A stretch of DNA of 64,000 nt. Source: Sceloporus undulatus (taxonomy: Eukaryota; Chordata; Lepidosauria; Squamata; Phrynosomatidae). The stretch covers positions 105,204,970-105,268,969 of the forward strand of contig NC_056527.1 of the NCBI RefSeq assembly GCF_019175285.1. Direction: 5' to 3'. The notes under the pieces were generated by a model. That model was given only the letters and a program-made list of their open reading frames with translations. It had not been told where the DNA came from and searched no databases. Numbering within the stretch: the first letter of the stretch is position 1; every line of letters begins with the position of its first letter. A program made the position numbers and the translations under genes. Shown here in pieces: positions 1 through 12,000 of this stretch.

Positions 1-2515
1 GCAGTCTCCTCCATTGGTGGTGTTCACTTACCAACCTGCAAGATAGAAAATACACAGTTTATGCTGGGAATTTCTGTCATTTTCAGGACCTTCACAGTGT
101 GTAAAGTTGTTTCAGAATGGCCAAAATATTCCATTCCACACTCACAAAAGAGAGTTGGAAAATGTTTGCCACTGCACATGAGTGTGTTTTTCACTAAGGG
201 TTGATACACAAATGAAACTGCATGTCTTTCCCTGCTTCTCAAGTTTGTATTTATGTCTATGTTGCAAGATATCTTCTTTAAATAGTCTTTTCTCTTTTTT
301 CTTAAACATTCTAGTTTATTAGCAATGTATATATTTTAGACAGATGAGCCCAGTTATTTGTTAGGTGTGCACCCCTTTTCATTTAAGCACAACACCTTGT
401 GCATATGACATGGCATTCATTCTGTGTCAATGCATAGCCCTATCCCAATAGAGCCTTGACCCAAACTTAGGAAAATGTGTTTATCTCCTTTTTGTTTAGG
501 TGTTATTTTTGGCGGCAGGGGGGAGTACATTGAAAGAAAATCAAAACAGTGGTGATAATAGTATTGACAGATATTACAAGGCATGCATTTTCACCTATGT
601 ATCAACATTTGAGTACAACACAAAGACCTGTATTAAAAATAACTTTTCATTCTTCCTAACTAGCTCAAGAACCCTTCTGCTAGGAGTGCCCATATTTATT
701 TTCCTGCCTGCTACTCTATCTGTTTTGTGGCTGTTCCATGTTTGTTGTTAGTAGCAGACTAGTGCACAACCTTTAGGTAGTAACTGTTATGGTGGTTTGG
801 GGGTGGGGAGAGGAGGAGGGTAAGATGATCGAGGGCTTTGGGGAAGGGGTGGGTGGGGAGGGTGGATGTTGCTAGCCAGGACACTGAATGCTCCCTGTTG
901 AAGGGTGGGCTGGGGCTCAGTTTTCACCTTTCTGTGCCTCTTGTTTTCCCCATCTTTTAAGGTGGGTTTATACTGTAAGCTACCTCGTTTGGGAAGGAAA
1001 GCATCAAGACACCTCTCCAGCCTCTGTCTTTGATCTGCTTTCAGTCCTGTGTCCGTTTAGTCTCTCCTTCCTTCTCCCACCCTCATCTCCATCACTCACA
1101 TTAAAAACATTCATATTCTCATGAGTGGAAGGATAGTAAGCCCAGCTGTCTTCTGTCCTTCCACCCTGGCTAAATGTTTTTTCTTTTTCTCCTGATCAGA
1201 AACTTTTCAGGGTTAGTCTTTTTTTGTTGCACCATCATCTCAGCTTCAGTCTGATCCTTTGAAGTCAGCCACCTCCTTTTTGCCTCTCCATGTGCCAGTC
1301 TCTGTTCCCTGACGATGCCATTGTTTGTTACATTGCTACTTCCATCTACTGTAAGAGGCTTTTAAAGCATTCTTGGAGCCAGTCAATCACCATTTCAGAA
1401 GAGAAAAAAAATCCATAAAAGCTATGCTCAGGAAATTGAGGTACTTTTGACCCTTGCAAAGGGAGAATATAGGGAAACTGGACACAATAAAGTCTGGATG
1501 GCTGGGTTCCTCAGGGAAGGGTGAGGTGGAGGGTTACAGGGGATCACCTTCTATCCTGATGTTTTCAGTTTTGACCCCAGTGCATCAGTCTTGCCTTTTG
1601 TGGTAAGTTCACTTCTAACTTCAATTTGATTTGACTTTATAAAGCACTGAGTTGATCAGCCCATAATATTCAGGATCTAGGGTGTGGATATGTGACTGTT
1701 CTTTGCTCCCCACCCCTCATTAAATGTTCCCTATGCTTTATTTAAATAATAAAATTCCAGTACTTGTCCATTCACAATAGGAACATTTTTAAAAAACTAA
1801 ACCAGGCAGGTCTGTCTGTCTGTTCCTTGCACAAAAAGGAGAGGGGAAAGGGGTGATGCCACAGTTGAGGCATGTACTTCCAGGGCTGTGTGTACTCTGT
1901 GCTTTTTTTTTAAAAAAAAATACAAATCACCACAAACTAAACTCCACCTGCATGCATTAGGAAAATTAATCTAGTTTTCATGTTGTTGTTTTTTAAGTTT
2001 CTTTTGTTGGGGTGGGGAGGGTAGTTAAGCTTTGACCACAGGAAATTATCATCTCCTTCCTGTCCACCTTACTTTTTTAGCTTTTAAAATGTGATGAGGC
2101 CCCCAGAATTTCAAACTTGCCATCTTAGCCTTGAAGGCTGGAAACTTTAAAATTAAAGGCCCTATATCAAGTTTTAAATCTGCACTTGTGCAGTATGATG
2201 GTGGAATGCACACAGCCCTGGGTGTATGTTGGTTTGGATTGAGAATTGGGAAGAATTGAGGGAGGAAGGGAGGGGGGTATTTTTTAATGGTGCTATATTG
2301 AAGAGGGTGGTTGGAGGGTGCTCTCAGCTCCTGGAGTGGGAGTTTTGAGGCCCCAGGGTAGTTTTTGCCCCCACAATCAGGCCGGTATCCTGAAGAGGGG
2401 GTGAAGGCGAAACCTTGTGTTTGTATTTTTAATGGTGTGTGTGTTAGGGGGAGCGTAATACTTTTTAAGATACTTGATTGGAATAAAGTCTTTTAAAGCT
2501 ATTTCTGTTTCTTGG
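1..2515 (+). other. Probable 3' UTR of an unidentified plus-strand gene
   Basis: This stretch has none of the SINEs, MITEs or LINE tails that fill the rest of the window. It is T- and G-rich with pyrimidine runs and has no convincing coding frame. It ends in a good AATAAA signal (2482-2487) followed by a GT/T-rich stretch, the usual layout of a vertebrate poly(A) site. Other AATAAA hexamers at about 1484 and 1747 could be alternative sites. No coding exon is visible, so the gene begins left of the window and cannot be named. A conserved intergenic block is the alternative. Confidence 0.42.
2482..2487 (+). promoter_or_regulatory. Poly(A) signal AATAAA closing the left 3' UTR-like region
   Basis: AATAAA is followed within about 30 bases by a T/GT-rich element (TTTCTGTTTCTTGGTGTG), a plausible cleavage region near 2500-2515. 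Recognised repeats begin only a few hundred bases further right. Confidence 0.5.
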
Positions 2516-2776
2516 TGTGCCATTTAGTTCATGGAAGAGTTAAATGCAAAATGTGGATCTATTTTGCTGAGTTTTGGGTCACTTCAAAAGAGAGGAAAAT
2601 ACTTGGCATGAGCATTACATTCCCAGAGTGTGCCCAAGTATAACACATATGCTCTCCAAAACAGTGGTAGAAACATTTCTCTTTTTTGAGACAGATGAAT
2701 GGAAGGGATCAATATATGTTAGAAAAACTGGACCAAAAAGTAAACCCCCAAATTAGGAGAGGCATGCACGTGTCAA

Positions 2777-3165
2777 TATACTGTATATATTCATAAATAA
2801 GTCTAGGAATTTTAGTTAAAAAATGACACCCCCCCCCCCCAAAAACCAGAGTCAACTTATCCATGGGTCAATGTAAGTATGTACTTTAACTCTTATTAAA
2901 AGAAAAAAGGAACCATCCCCTGATGAAAGGCAAGAGTGTAATCTGACCTGGAAGCACTGACCCCCCCCCCTATTCTCTTATCCATCCATCTTTAGGGTGA
3001 ACCATGCCTGCTAGAATTCTATAAGTTCTTTGGCTTTATTTTCCATTGTTTCATTCTTTAGATCCTTTGTTACTTGACTCTAACTTTACGCTTGATTTTT
3101 CCATGGGTCATCTCAAAATCTATAAACATGAGGTTGACTTACAGTCAAGTGTATATGGCAAAGGT
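2777..3165. mobile_element. Decayed MITE with TATA-rich inverted ends
   Basis: The left end (TACTGTATATATTCATAAATAAGTC) and right end (GACTTACAGTCAAGTGTATATGG, inverted) resemble each other, and the interior has the repeated phrase CCATGGGTCA. C-runs at 2830-2841 and 2962-2971 look like later slippage. The family is not named with confidence. Confidence 0.4.
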
Positions 3166-4508
3166 GTGCAAGGAAACATGTAACTGTTATCTATGGTTCC
3201 ATATTGGAGGATCAAATGTAGGGTGGGGGGAGGCAGGAGAAGATGATATAAAATGTCTACATACAGAGGTATGGTGAAAGCTAGTTCCTAAAATCTCCTA
3301 ATTCCAAAACGTGTTTCCAAATCCCTTCTTTATCTTAAAACAGACAGCTCTGTTAACCCATAGGTGTCCAGTAGATGATGCAACAGAACTGTTTGATCTT
3401 AAAACACAGCATTAGTTTTCCTATGTGTCATGCATAAAGATTTATTTGTCCATGAAGCAAAGATATTTCACCTGCAGCAAGGTTGCTTGTATTATTGGAT
3501 ACTAAAACCATATGCTAGCCAGTACATGATAAGAAAAATGACCAAAATCTAATTACAGTATTCTACTTGGTGTGCTCTATGGAAAAACAGTACACAGTTA
3601 CGCAAGTGTGATGAATAAATGTACCTTACTTATGGGACATAATAATCAACTTGTACCCTGCAATCCTAATCCAATACAGAAAGAGCAAAAATAGGAGAGT
3701 CCAGTGAAATCACAAGCAAAAAAATGGGACACATTTCAAGATAGTGAAAAGATGGTCTTTTATTAGTCGCATTTGGCCTGTGGAGACTTTTTCTTTTGTC
3801 TAAATGGCCACATAAAATGTACAAATGGTGTTGAAAAACCACTGGTTCAGCAATTAGGGGAGGACATAATCTTAACGTCAAAGGTAGCCTCTACCTGACA
3901 GAAATGAAATCTGTTTCTTCTTTCTGCCTTTTACGTTGCCATTCTTCATTGCTCAAAGCCATTTCTCCCCTGCCCAGCTGGGGCAGGGAGGTGGAACACT
4001 TAATTCATAGGAAACAAGGAAGAGATTTTGTTCCTATTCTTGGCACAGATTTTCATTTGTAAAAGCCATTTCCCTATATTTTATAGATGGACCATGTAGT
4101 GCCTGTTGCACATCATCTTTACCCCTCACTCCCCCAGGAATCCTGTAACTCGTGATTGCTGTGATCCAATCAGTATAACAAAATGGTGACTGGAGGAACC
4201 CATGTTGATGGAACATTGAATCCATTTGATATTTGTTCTATCTTTAAAGGAGTTATCTGAAGACTGGGTTAAAAGCTGGATTCACCACTCCAATGATATG
4301 GGAGTAACATCCAAACAGGTATTACTTTGTCTTCGTGTCCTCTGGTGTGTCTTAATGCTTTGTATGTGAATACATAACTCTGTGTGGAGGAAATGAGGAG
4401 GATCCATATATACAAACCCTCCTTAAGGTGTGTGACCATGGAGTGCAGGGGTATGTCACGTCCACAGTCCCAGAAGTCCTTTTCACTCCTGAGAAATCTT
4501 GCCCATTA
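3166..4508. other. Unassigned non-coding stretch
   Basis: No exon with plausible splice sites and no recognised repeat was seen. The short ORFs here lack codon structure or homology that I recognise. Confidence 0.3.
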
Positions 4509-4604
4509 GCTTGCCCCAGGGTAACTAGACATCCTCCTTTTCCAGAACATGCCCTACATTTCAACCTCCTGTCCAGGAGTAATTCCAAAATGTCCTCCAT
4601 TTTG

Positions 4605-4795
4605 AGCATTATTATTATTATTATTATTTTATTTATTTACATCCTACCTTCCTCCTGGTACAGGGACTCAAGGCAGCTAAGACAATTTAAAACAGTCCAA
4701 GCTCAAACAATACACAGCATTAAAATACAAAGTTTTACAAAAAAAACATTTCAAAAGTTAAAGCCATTCAGACTTAAAATTTACAAACTATAAAA
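4605..4795 (-). mobile_element. LINE 3' tail (L2/CR1-like) nested in the hAT
   Basis: An (ATT)n run leads into TTTATTTACATCCTACC...CTCAAGGCAGCTAAGACAA, the reverse complement of the reptile LINE tail that ends in a gene-poor phrase on the pattern of GGGCGGGATATAAATAAATAA. Sequence on either side continues the hAT consensus seen at 15.3-16.2 kb, so this is an insertion. Confidence 0.6.
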
Positions 4796-5039
4796 CTTGA
4801 AGCATGACTAAGAAGCCTACTGAGTAACACCATGTTTGCTGTTCCCCTTCAAGAAATTTGTCTACTTGGCAGCCTGCCCTTATGGCAAAATATTGCCCCA
4901 GGGCTCAGGGCACATTTGTTTCTCGGAGGGGAAAGGGATAGCAAACATTAGGCAGTGGGCAGCTTGAGGGTACAGTACAAATGTTGAAAGGGTTTTTTCC
5001 TTAATTTCAGCACAATGGACAAATGAAAGGAGTAAACTT

Positions 5040-5116
5040 GCCAAGAAAATGTTATGATAGGCTCATCTTAGGGCTTCCATAAGTTGGAAATGACTTGAAA
5101 GCACGCAACAACAACA
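5040..5116 (+). mobile_element. 3' end of a tRNA-derived SINE
   Basis: The phrase CCATAAGTTGGAAATGACTTGAAAGCACGCAACAACAAC matches the tails of the longer SINE copies at 55.3 and 61.9 kb; the tRNA-like head is missing. (Only the tail is seen here.). Confidence 0.6.
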
Positions 5117-5148
5117 GTTGAAATGTAGAGTCGGTCAAGTTTTTGTTG

Positions 5149-5427
5149 CTAATGAAGTATATTTTTTAAAATAAATTTTATTGATGCTTAAAACTCATAC
5201 TAACAAACGTAACAATCGTACAACATTCAAATATACAATATACAATTTACACACGTACAGATACGTACAGATTTCCGACAAATCAATAACCACAAATTAA
5301 GCAACCATTTCTTCACAACATTCCTCTACACTCTTCTTATCTACCACCTCTTCTCCTCTTCTAAAACCTTCAATTCCTCCTTCCTATACCCTAGATTCCT
5401 TCCTTCCTTAACCCCTAATGAAGTATA
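5149..5427 (-). mobile_element. 5'-truncated L1-like retroposon with 13-bp target-site duplication
   Basis: The direct repeat CTAATGAAGTATA occurs at 5149-5161 and 5415-5427. Between them a T-rich left edge and AT-rich interior read on the minus strand as an A-rich 3' end with AATAAAATTTATTTT. Long exact TSDs and a poly(A)-like end are signs of LINE-machinery insertion. It sits inside the 4.5-5.9 kb hAT element. Confidence 0.62.
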
Positions 5428-5466
5428 ATTTTTAAGCCTTTCTTCTCGTTCAGAGTTCTAGAAGTA

Positions 5467-5680
5467 TAGTCAGCCTTCTGTATCCGCAGATTTTTTTTAT
5501 CCCCATACACAGCTTGAAAATATTTCAAAACATAAATTCCAACAGCAAACCTTGATTTTGCCATTTCATATAAGGGACACTGTTTTACTATACCATTGTA
5601 TTTAATGAGACTGGAGCATCCACAGATTCTGTTATCCACGGGAGATCCTGGAACCAAACCCCAGTGGATACCAATGGTAT
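5467..5680 (+). mobile_element. Tigger/pogo-like DNA transposon remnant
   Basis: The left end AGTCAGCCTTCTGTATCCGC and interior phrases (GAGCATCCACAGATTCTG, ATCCTGGAACCAAACCCC, GGATACCAA) match the vertebrate Tigger-type MITE pattern with TA target sites. The right end is worn. Confidence 0.58.
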
Positions 5681-5813
5681 ATTGCAAGCCAACGAGGCTT
5701 CTTAATGAAGATAAGTTCATTAGAAAAATATGGTTGAGTATATAATAACAGTATATGCAATATACCTGTAAATAAACCTTATGGAATGTATATTTTTATT
5801 AGTGTTTTTAGCT

Positions 5814-5819
5814 TTTATT
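5814..5819 (-). promoter_or_regulatory. Poly(A) signal of gene A, inside a hAT element
   Basis: AATAAA on the minus strand lies about 45 nt after the gene A stop; a second hexamer is at 5795-5800. Both belong to hAT-derived sequence; homologous positions are present in the 15.6 kb copy. Confidence 0.6.
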
Positions 5820-5862
5820 TTGTAATGGCCTACATGTTGCAATGCCTCGTCCTCCTTTGCAG

Positions 5863-6042
5863 TTATGACATCTGGTCACCCTGGCTTGCCCTGTTTTTAT
5901 CTTGAGCTACTGATGCATAGATACAAGGTCCACTGACTCTGTCAGGTACTTCTATTGGTTTGGTCTTGAAGGAGCAGCTACTCAATTCAGCATAGGTGAT
6001 TTCATCAGCTTCTACTCCTCCTCCCGCATTAAGTTCTATGGG
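5863..6042 (-). CDS. Gene A exon 8: ITIM tail and stop
   Basis: Acceptor CACTGTAG, phase 0, 59 codons plus TAA. ITYAEL fits the ITIM pattern (I/V/L/S)xYxx(L/V/I). CIYASV sits 25 residues later. The end, QGDQMS-stop, is read from the hAT terminal repeat that begins right after the AGC codon. Confidence 0.88.
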   Translation of the reverse strand, partial: PIELNAGGGVEADEITYAELSSCSFKTKPIEVPDRVSGPCIYASVAQDKNRASQGDQMS

Positions 6043-9000
6043 CTACAGTGGAAAGGAGACAAAAAGAGAGAGGGAGAGAGAGGCTGAGGTTACAGTTCCA
6101 GTTCCAGTTCTAGGTACACTCAGCACTGAGCCTGTTGAGCATTGTGAAACATCAGAAAAACGCACAAGCTTGTGTTGTAAGAATGCCACCCTGCAACCAC
6201 TTCCTTCTGGGCAGCCATGACACCTGCCAAAGATGCTTTTGGGGTTAATAAATTATGAATGGCTGCTTCAAAAAAGGATGGGCAAGGCTTCCCAGCATCC
6301 ATCGCAATGGTAGCCCTCTAGCCACTGAGAAGGTCCTCTCTCACCTCCCCAACAACCACATTTGTGAGGGTGGTGGGACAGAGAAGGGCCTCTCATGATC
6401 CCAAAGCCCAGGCAAGCTCATATGGACAGAAAATGTCTGTCAAATAGCTTGGACCTAATTCTGGACCTTTCCCTATGTCCATCAAAGGCTGATGTCCTGA
6501 TCTGATTTCTGATGTGATTTCTGGAAAGGACAGTTAGGAATTGGCAAGAAGTTCACAATCATGAGAAGAGTGTTTGCTCATAGGAAAATGTCTTACCAGA
6601 TTGGTTGGTTGATTTCTTTCATTGTTATTAAAGCCTGTAGATCAGAAGTACAGTGTTAGATTTTCAAACTGGAACCAGATTGCTTAAAATATTCTCTCTT
6701 CTAAGACCCTTTTGTTTGTGAGGGATGTCTTTTCCTTCCCATTTCTTGAACTGTATCTAGTTCACCTATAGAAAGGCTTGGTAGAATTTCGTTCAGAAGG
6801 GTTTTGCCCTTGCTTTCCTCTGAAACTGAGAGAATGTGAGTTGCCCAAAGTCACCCAGTAAATTTCCATGGCCAAGCGGGGATTTCAACCCTGATCTCCC
6901 AGGAGTCTTAGTCTAGCACTCAATCCACTATACCACATTGTCTCTCTGTTACTTTAAAAAATGCCTTAGAGACCCACTTACCCTTCCTTCTTTTCCTGCA
7001 TAGGACAAAGGCAGGCAGCAGGAGAAGGAGAAGCAGGAGAAAACCTGCTGAAGTGCTTGCCAGTATAATGGTTGTGGTTCCTACTGAGTCATTTATACCT
7101 GCAAAATAATTTAAGATCTTGAGTTAGGAAGTTGCTAGTTTTTATCATTCTGCCCACCCACAATGCCCCAAGATTACGAACATCCATTTTATGGACCAAT
7201 GTCTCTGTTCATCTACCTGCATATAATCGTCTTCCAATGATACTGCAGCACCTTCCCTGTAAGTCTTGCTTATGGCTACCTAGCCAACACACCATGGACC
7301 AAGCCCTTTGCCCACAAATGTGGAAGCCAGAAATCACCATCGTACTAAAGGGAGTACAGGAAGTGAGTGGGAAATGGCAATATAACTGGTCCCATTCAAG
7401 TGATTGATTCATTCACCATTATATCCTAGGGTGACTGTGATCTTGCCATTAACATGGTGTGTAAGAGAGAGAGGCAAGGAGGCCTTTGGTATTTATCCAC
7501 CTTCCTTTTTCATTTTTTTTTAAAATTCATTTTTATTAAACTCAAGTAACACAACAAATACAAATATATATGGATGGATGGAGTCCGTTCGCCCAGTTTC
7601 CTTGAGGCTTCAGGGCCCGCTGGAATTGTACTGGGGGACAAAACTCTTGCCTCTTAGGAAGAGGGATCTGTAACATGGTGGAAAGAAAGATAACTGACCT
7701 TGGGTCTGGTTTGCCACAAGCAGCTCCACAGGGTCACTTGGCTCGGACCACAGGAATGGTCTTCTTCTGACATAGTATTGACAAGTGTAGTTTCCTGCAT
7801 ATTCCAACCCGGCCATGGAGAAAATGAACTCTGTCATGTTTCTGCCTGCTTTTGTCATTTGTGATGCTATCAAGCCACTGGAATTGTACAGGGAAAAGTT
7901 GAGATCCCTTTCTGGTGCCCAGCACTCAATGGTGATATTTGATCCCAAAAATATCTGCTCCTTTGGTCTCACTTTGATGGCAGGTTTGGGTAGGTTGGGA
8001 TCTGGACATAAGGAAAATTCATTGAAAAGATTTTAGATTGCTTCATTCATTATTTAACCTATGATATTTATTCTGCAAATTCTGCCCAAATCAATAAACT
8101 CATCTGTTGCACAGCAAATTTCCTTCTAGTATACATATATATTCCAGACTAGGTTTATTCTGAGCTAGCAATATTCAAAATGCAGGATCCTAGGACCAAA
8201 CCCACAAGTCCACCCTAAATGTATTTTGATTCCCAAATGGTGGATTATGCCCCTATAAAATCCCACAGTCTGATTGGTATCTGATGATTTATTTTAATTT
8301 TTTTAACATTGGCTGGTGGAGGAAAGTGTTGAGTCCTCTTAGAAAAGTCATATTGGCAAAGAGGTGCATCACTGGTTAAATTTTACTAGTCCAGTGAATC
8401 TGGAATGTGTAAGACTGGGAAAGCTAACTTTTTTAAAAAAAATTCAAGGCTCCAGTAACAAAATCAGGAGAGACAGGGGTGACAACAAATATGCCATTCT
8501 TGGTAAATTCCATTATTTCTATTAAAAACTAATAACTTGGTTATTGAATTAAAGTCATTTGTGAAAATGTTAAACAGGAATGAAGGCCAAGCCTTACCTC
8601 TCATGTTGATCTGTACTTGCTCACTGTAATCTGAGCATAATGTATAGGTGTCTGATTGGTAGCAATATTTACATTGGTAGTTTCCTGCATGAAATTGTTG
8701 GATGCTGAAAAAGGAAAAAGTAGCCTTTCCTTGTTGTGCCTTCTGCTCATTTGCCCTATATATCCAAGGAGGCTGTCCTTTATGCAGAAAGAACTCTGCT
8801 TGTGGGTGTCCTTGATTCTCACAGAGGATGGAGACCTTTTGTCCCTCAGTGACCACACCATTGGGGATCACTGCAATGGAAGGTTTGGGATAAAGTTGTC
8901 CTGGATAAGAAAGAAAATGCATTATGATACATTAGAGTATTATTTCCATGTTGATTTTTAGTATAATCAAACTTTCTTATAATTCACTGGTGGGGAAGTT

Positions 9001-12000
9001 GTCTTCCACATGTTGCTGTATTGCAGCTCCCATCAATGCCAGGCAGCACAGATAGTGGTGAGCATTAATGGAAGCTGCAACCCAGCATCTGGAAGGTCAC
9101 AACTACTCTGTCCCAGTTATAACCTATGATTTGATAAGGAAATTTCTATACTATGGTATCAGAAGTACATCCATGGAGGGTAGTAACACAGAATCAGTGG
9201 GTAGAAAAAATACAGGGAAGCCCATGTTGTTATATAGTTACGGAACCTCCATAAGTTGCTGAAATAAGACACACATAATACCTTTAAACCTAGAGATCAC
9301 CATTTTTAGCTAATGATATTCAAGAATCTAACTTGAAGCAAACGTGTATCTAACTTAGAGCAATTTTTCTATTTAATTGACAAGTATATAAAATATAAAA
9401 TATACAAAATTGTATGGGATAGTCTTGTAGCAAAACCAATACAGAGTGCTGTGGCACCTTAGAGACTTAACTAATTTATTAAATAAACATTGTGTAAATG
9501 ACTTATGAGGAGTGAATCATATCCTCACCTATTATTTTGAAGGAGACCCTGTCACTGTACTCAGAGCAATAGCCATTGTAGGCTGATGAGCAATAGTTAC
9601 AAACATAACTCCCCTCTAATGATTGGGTGGCATTGGGAATTGAAAAGTTGACCACGTTCCACTCCTCTGGCACCTCCCTCTGTAAAACTGGCTTGGAATT
9701 CACCACTTTGAACAGTCTGAATATCTTTGCCTCTTGATAATGCACAGGCCTTACACAGTAAATAATGGCAGTTCCTCCAAGGACCACTTCTCCAGAGCTC
9801 ACATCTATAGTAGGCTTGGGATAATAGTATTGTCCTAGAAGAGGGAAAAGAAGGCAAGTGAGACTTGGAAAACAAACTATCTATTGCAAAGTGAAGTCGA
9901 AGGCTTTCATGGCTGGCATCCATAGTTTTTGTGGGTTTTTCAGGCTATGTGGCCATGTTCTAGAAGAGTTTCTTCCTGACGTTTCACCAGCATCTGTGGC
10001 TGGCATCTTCAGAGAAGATTGCAAAGGTGGGCAAAGTGAGGTCTGTTGCTCACACGCTGCACCACTCCTGGCTCCATTGCTGGGGCCCCCAGGAGCCCGG
10101 TTTTTCCTCTTCTAAAATTTCTCTTGCCCCTAAAACCCTCCAGAGGCATCTTTGTCACACTGGTTTCCCTTGGGCCATTTTAGAGCCAGGAGAAGCCATT
10201 TTTAGAAACCTGACATGAACAGGCCAGGCAGATGGAGAGTATATGAGGCCATTTGACCTAAAAGGGGAATTCAAGAGGAGTTGGGGGGTGAAACTCTCCC
10301 AAGTTTTTTGGAGGGCTAATGCCACCCCCTAGCCTCCATTCTTTGCCCACCCACACCATTCTACAACAATCTAACTTGAATGTGGGAGACGTGTGCTTGA
10401 TTTGGGAGAACATAAGAGGCTATGTTTAGCATAGAGGATAAGTATCCATTTGGACTGTGCTTCCTCTATTTACAACATTTACCAGTGGCAAATATAATAC
10501 TTATTTGTTCTTAAAATAATCAAATCCCTGGTTACTATCCAGTGTTTAATATGGCCTGGAACCGAACTAGAGCCAAAGGATTCTACCCATTGCCTGAGGC
10601 TGGTGCCACATTGCAGAATCAAGGCAGTTTGACCATGGCATTTATCAAACAGGGTTTTAGAAGCTCAGATCCGGGGTGACTGTGAGTCCAACAATCCGGA
10701 TTCATGTCACAACGTGAATGTTTTATCACACCAGGTTCCTTGCTATGGGAGCTCCTTCCGTGGCGGTTCCGCAGTGCTTCCACAGTGAATCCTAACTGAC
10801 TCCTCATTTTAATGAATTTGCTAAAAAAGTGAATTCACAGGATATGCATTCAAGCTCCCTTCAATTTCACTCCGAATTGGTCTGGTGTGGAATGCAACTT
10901 TGCTTCTGTCTCTTCGCCCCCCCCCCCCCCCTTCCATTGCTGCCAAGGTGTTTCCGATGCTGCTGGGGAAAGAGAAAGAGAGCTACTGGAGAATGAATGT
11001 ATTCACTTTTAACATGAACAGGAGATATGCTAGCAAGGAGGGAGGAAGCGGCTGTTTCCGATGTTGGGGAAGGCTGTTTGTGTGCATGGAAAAACTGGAA
11101 AGGGTTGGAGGGAATGAAACGAAGGGTGGATTTAGATCCAGATGACAGGTGTGAAGAGAAACAGGAGGCTGGATGGCAGCAAAGGAGGGGGCCATCGGAT
11201 GCTGTGGTGGAAGCTCCAACTCCCAGAATTCCATAGCCTCGAGCCAAGGACCTCACAACTCCAACTCCCATAATAATAATAATAATAATGAGAAGAAGAA
11301 GAAGAAGAAGAAGAAGTTTGCTGAGGCACCAGAACTCTCTGGCAGAGAAGGGTCAATGTCTCAGGACACTACAGTTCCCAGAATTCCATAGCCAGGACAG
11401 TTAAAGTGGAGTTAAACAGAATTATTTCCCAGTGCAGATGCAACCTCCTTCAGAGCCAAAGGATTTACTTCCAAGTAGACCTGCAGTTTTTGCCGGTGAT
11501 ACATTGGGATGAAGCAGAGGGCATTTAGAGAAAGGTGATACATTCGGATGACACAGCGGGCCTGTAGGGATAGGTGACATTCCCTATCTTTTATGTGAAG
11601 CTAGCATTCATGTGAAACTGGAAAGGGATGGAGAGAAGGAAACCAAGGGTAGATTTACATATAGATGACAGGTGTGAAGGGAAGGAAACAGGAGGCTGGA
11701 GGGAGAGAGGGAACTCCCAGAATTCCATAGCCTCGAGCCAAGAACCCCAAACTCCAACTCCCAGAATAATTATAATAATTTATTATTTTAAAATAATAAT
11801 GATATTAATAATAATTAATTTTTAAAATGATAATAATAATAAGTTATTAGTTTGCTAAGGCACCAGAGATCTCTGGCAGAGAAGGCTCCACAGAGAAGTG
11901 CAGTTAAACCAGATTATTTCTCCAGTGCGGATTCAACCTAAGAGAAGGCAACTGTTACAAAGGGAGGGAGAGCATGGAGAATAATTATAATAATTATAAT

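Larger units (their letters stand above)
4517..5883 (-). mobile_element. Non-autonomous hAT-like transposon carrying nested insertions
   Basis: Both ends read CAGGGT(G/A)ACYAGA inward and are flanked by a perfect 8-bp duplication, GCTTGCCC (4509-4516 and 5884-5891), diagnostic of hAT-type insertion. The same family occurs at 15259-16207 and in part at 61505-61856. This copy has been hit by a LINE tail (about 4605-4795), a SINE fragment (5040-5116), an L1-like 3' end (5162-5414) and a Tigger-like element (5467-5680), so it is old. Its right end lies inside the last exon of gene A, where it supplies the final six codons, the stop and the poly(A) signal. Confidence 0.87.

Noticed and set aside
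11173-11391. Lys/Asn-run open frames
   Set aside because: Translations of AAT and AAG microsatellite inside the 2.4-kb transposon.
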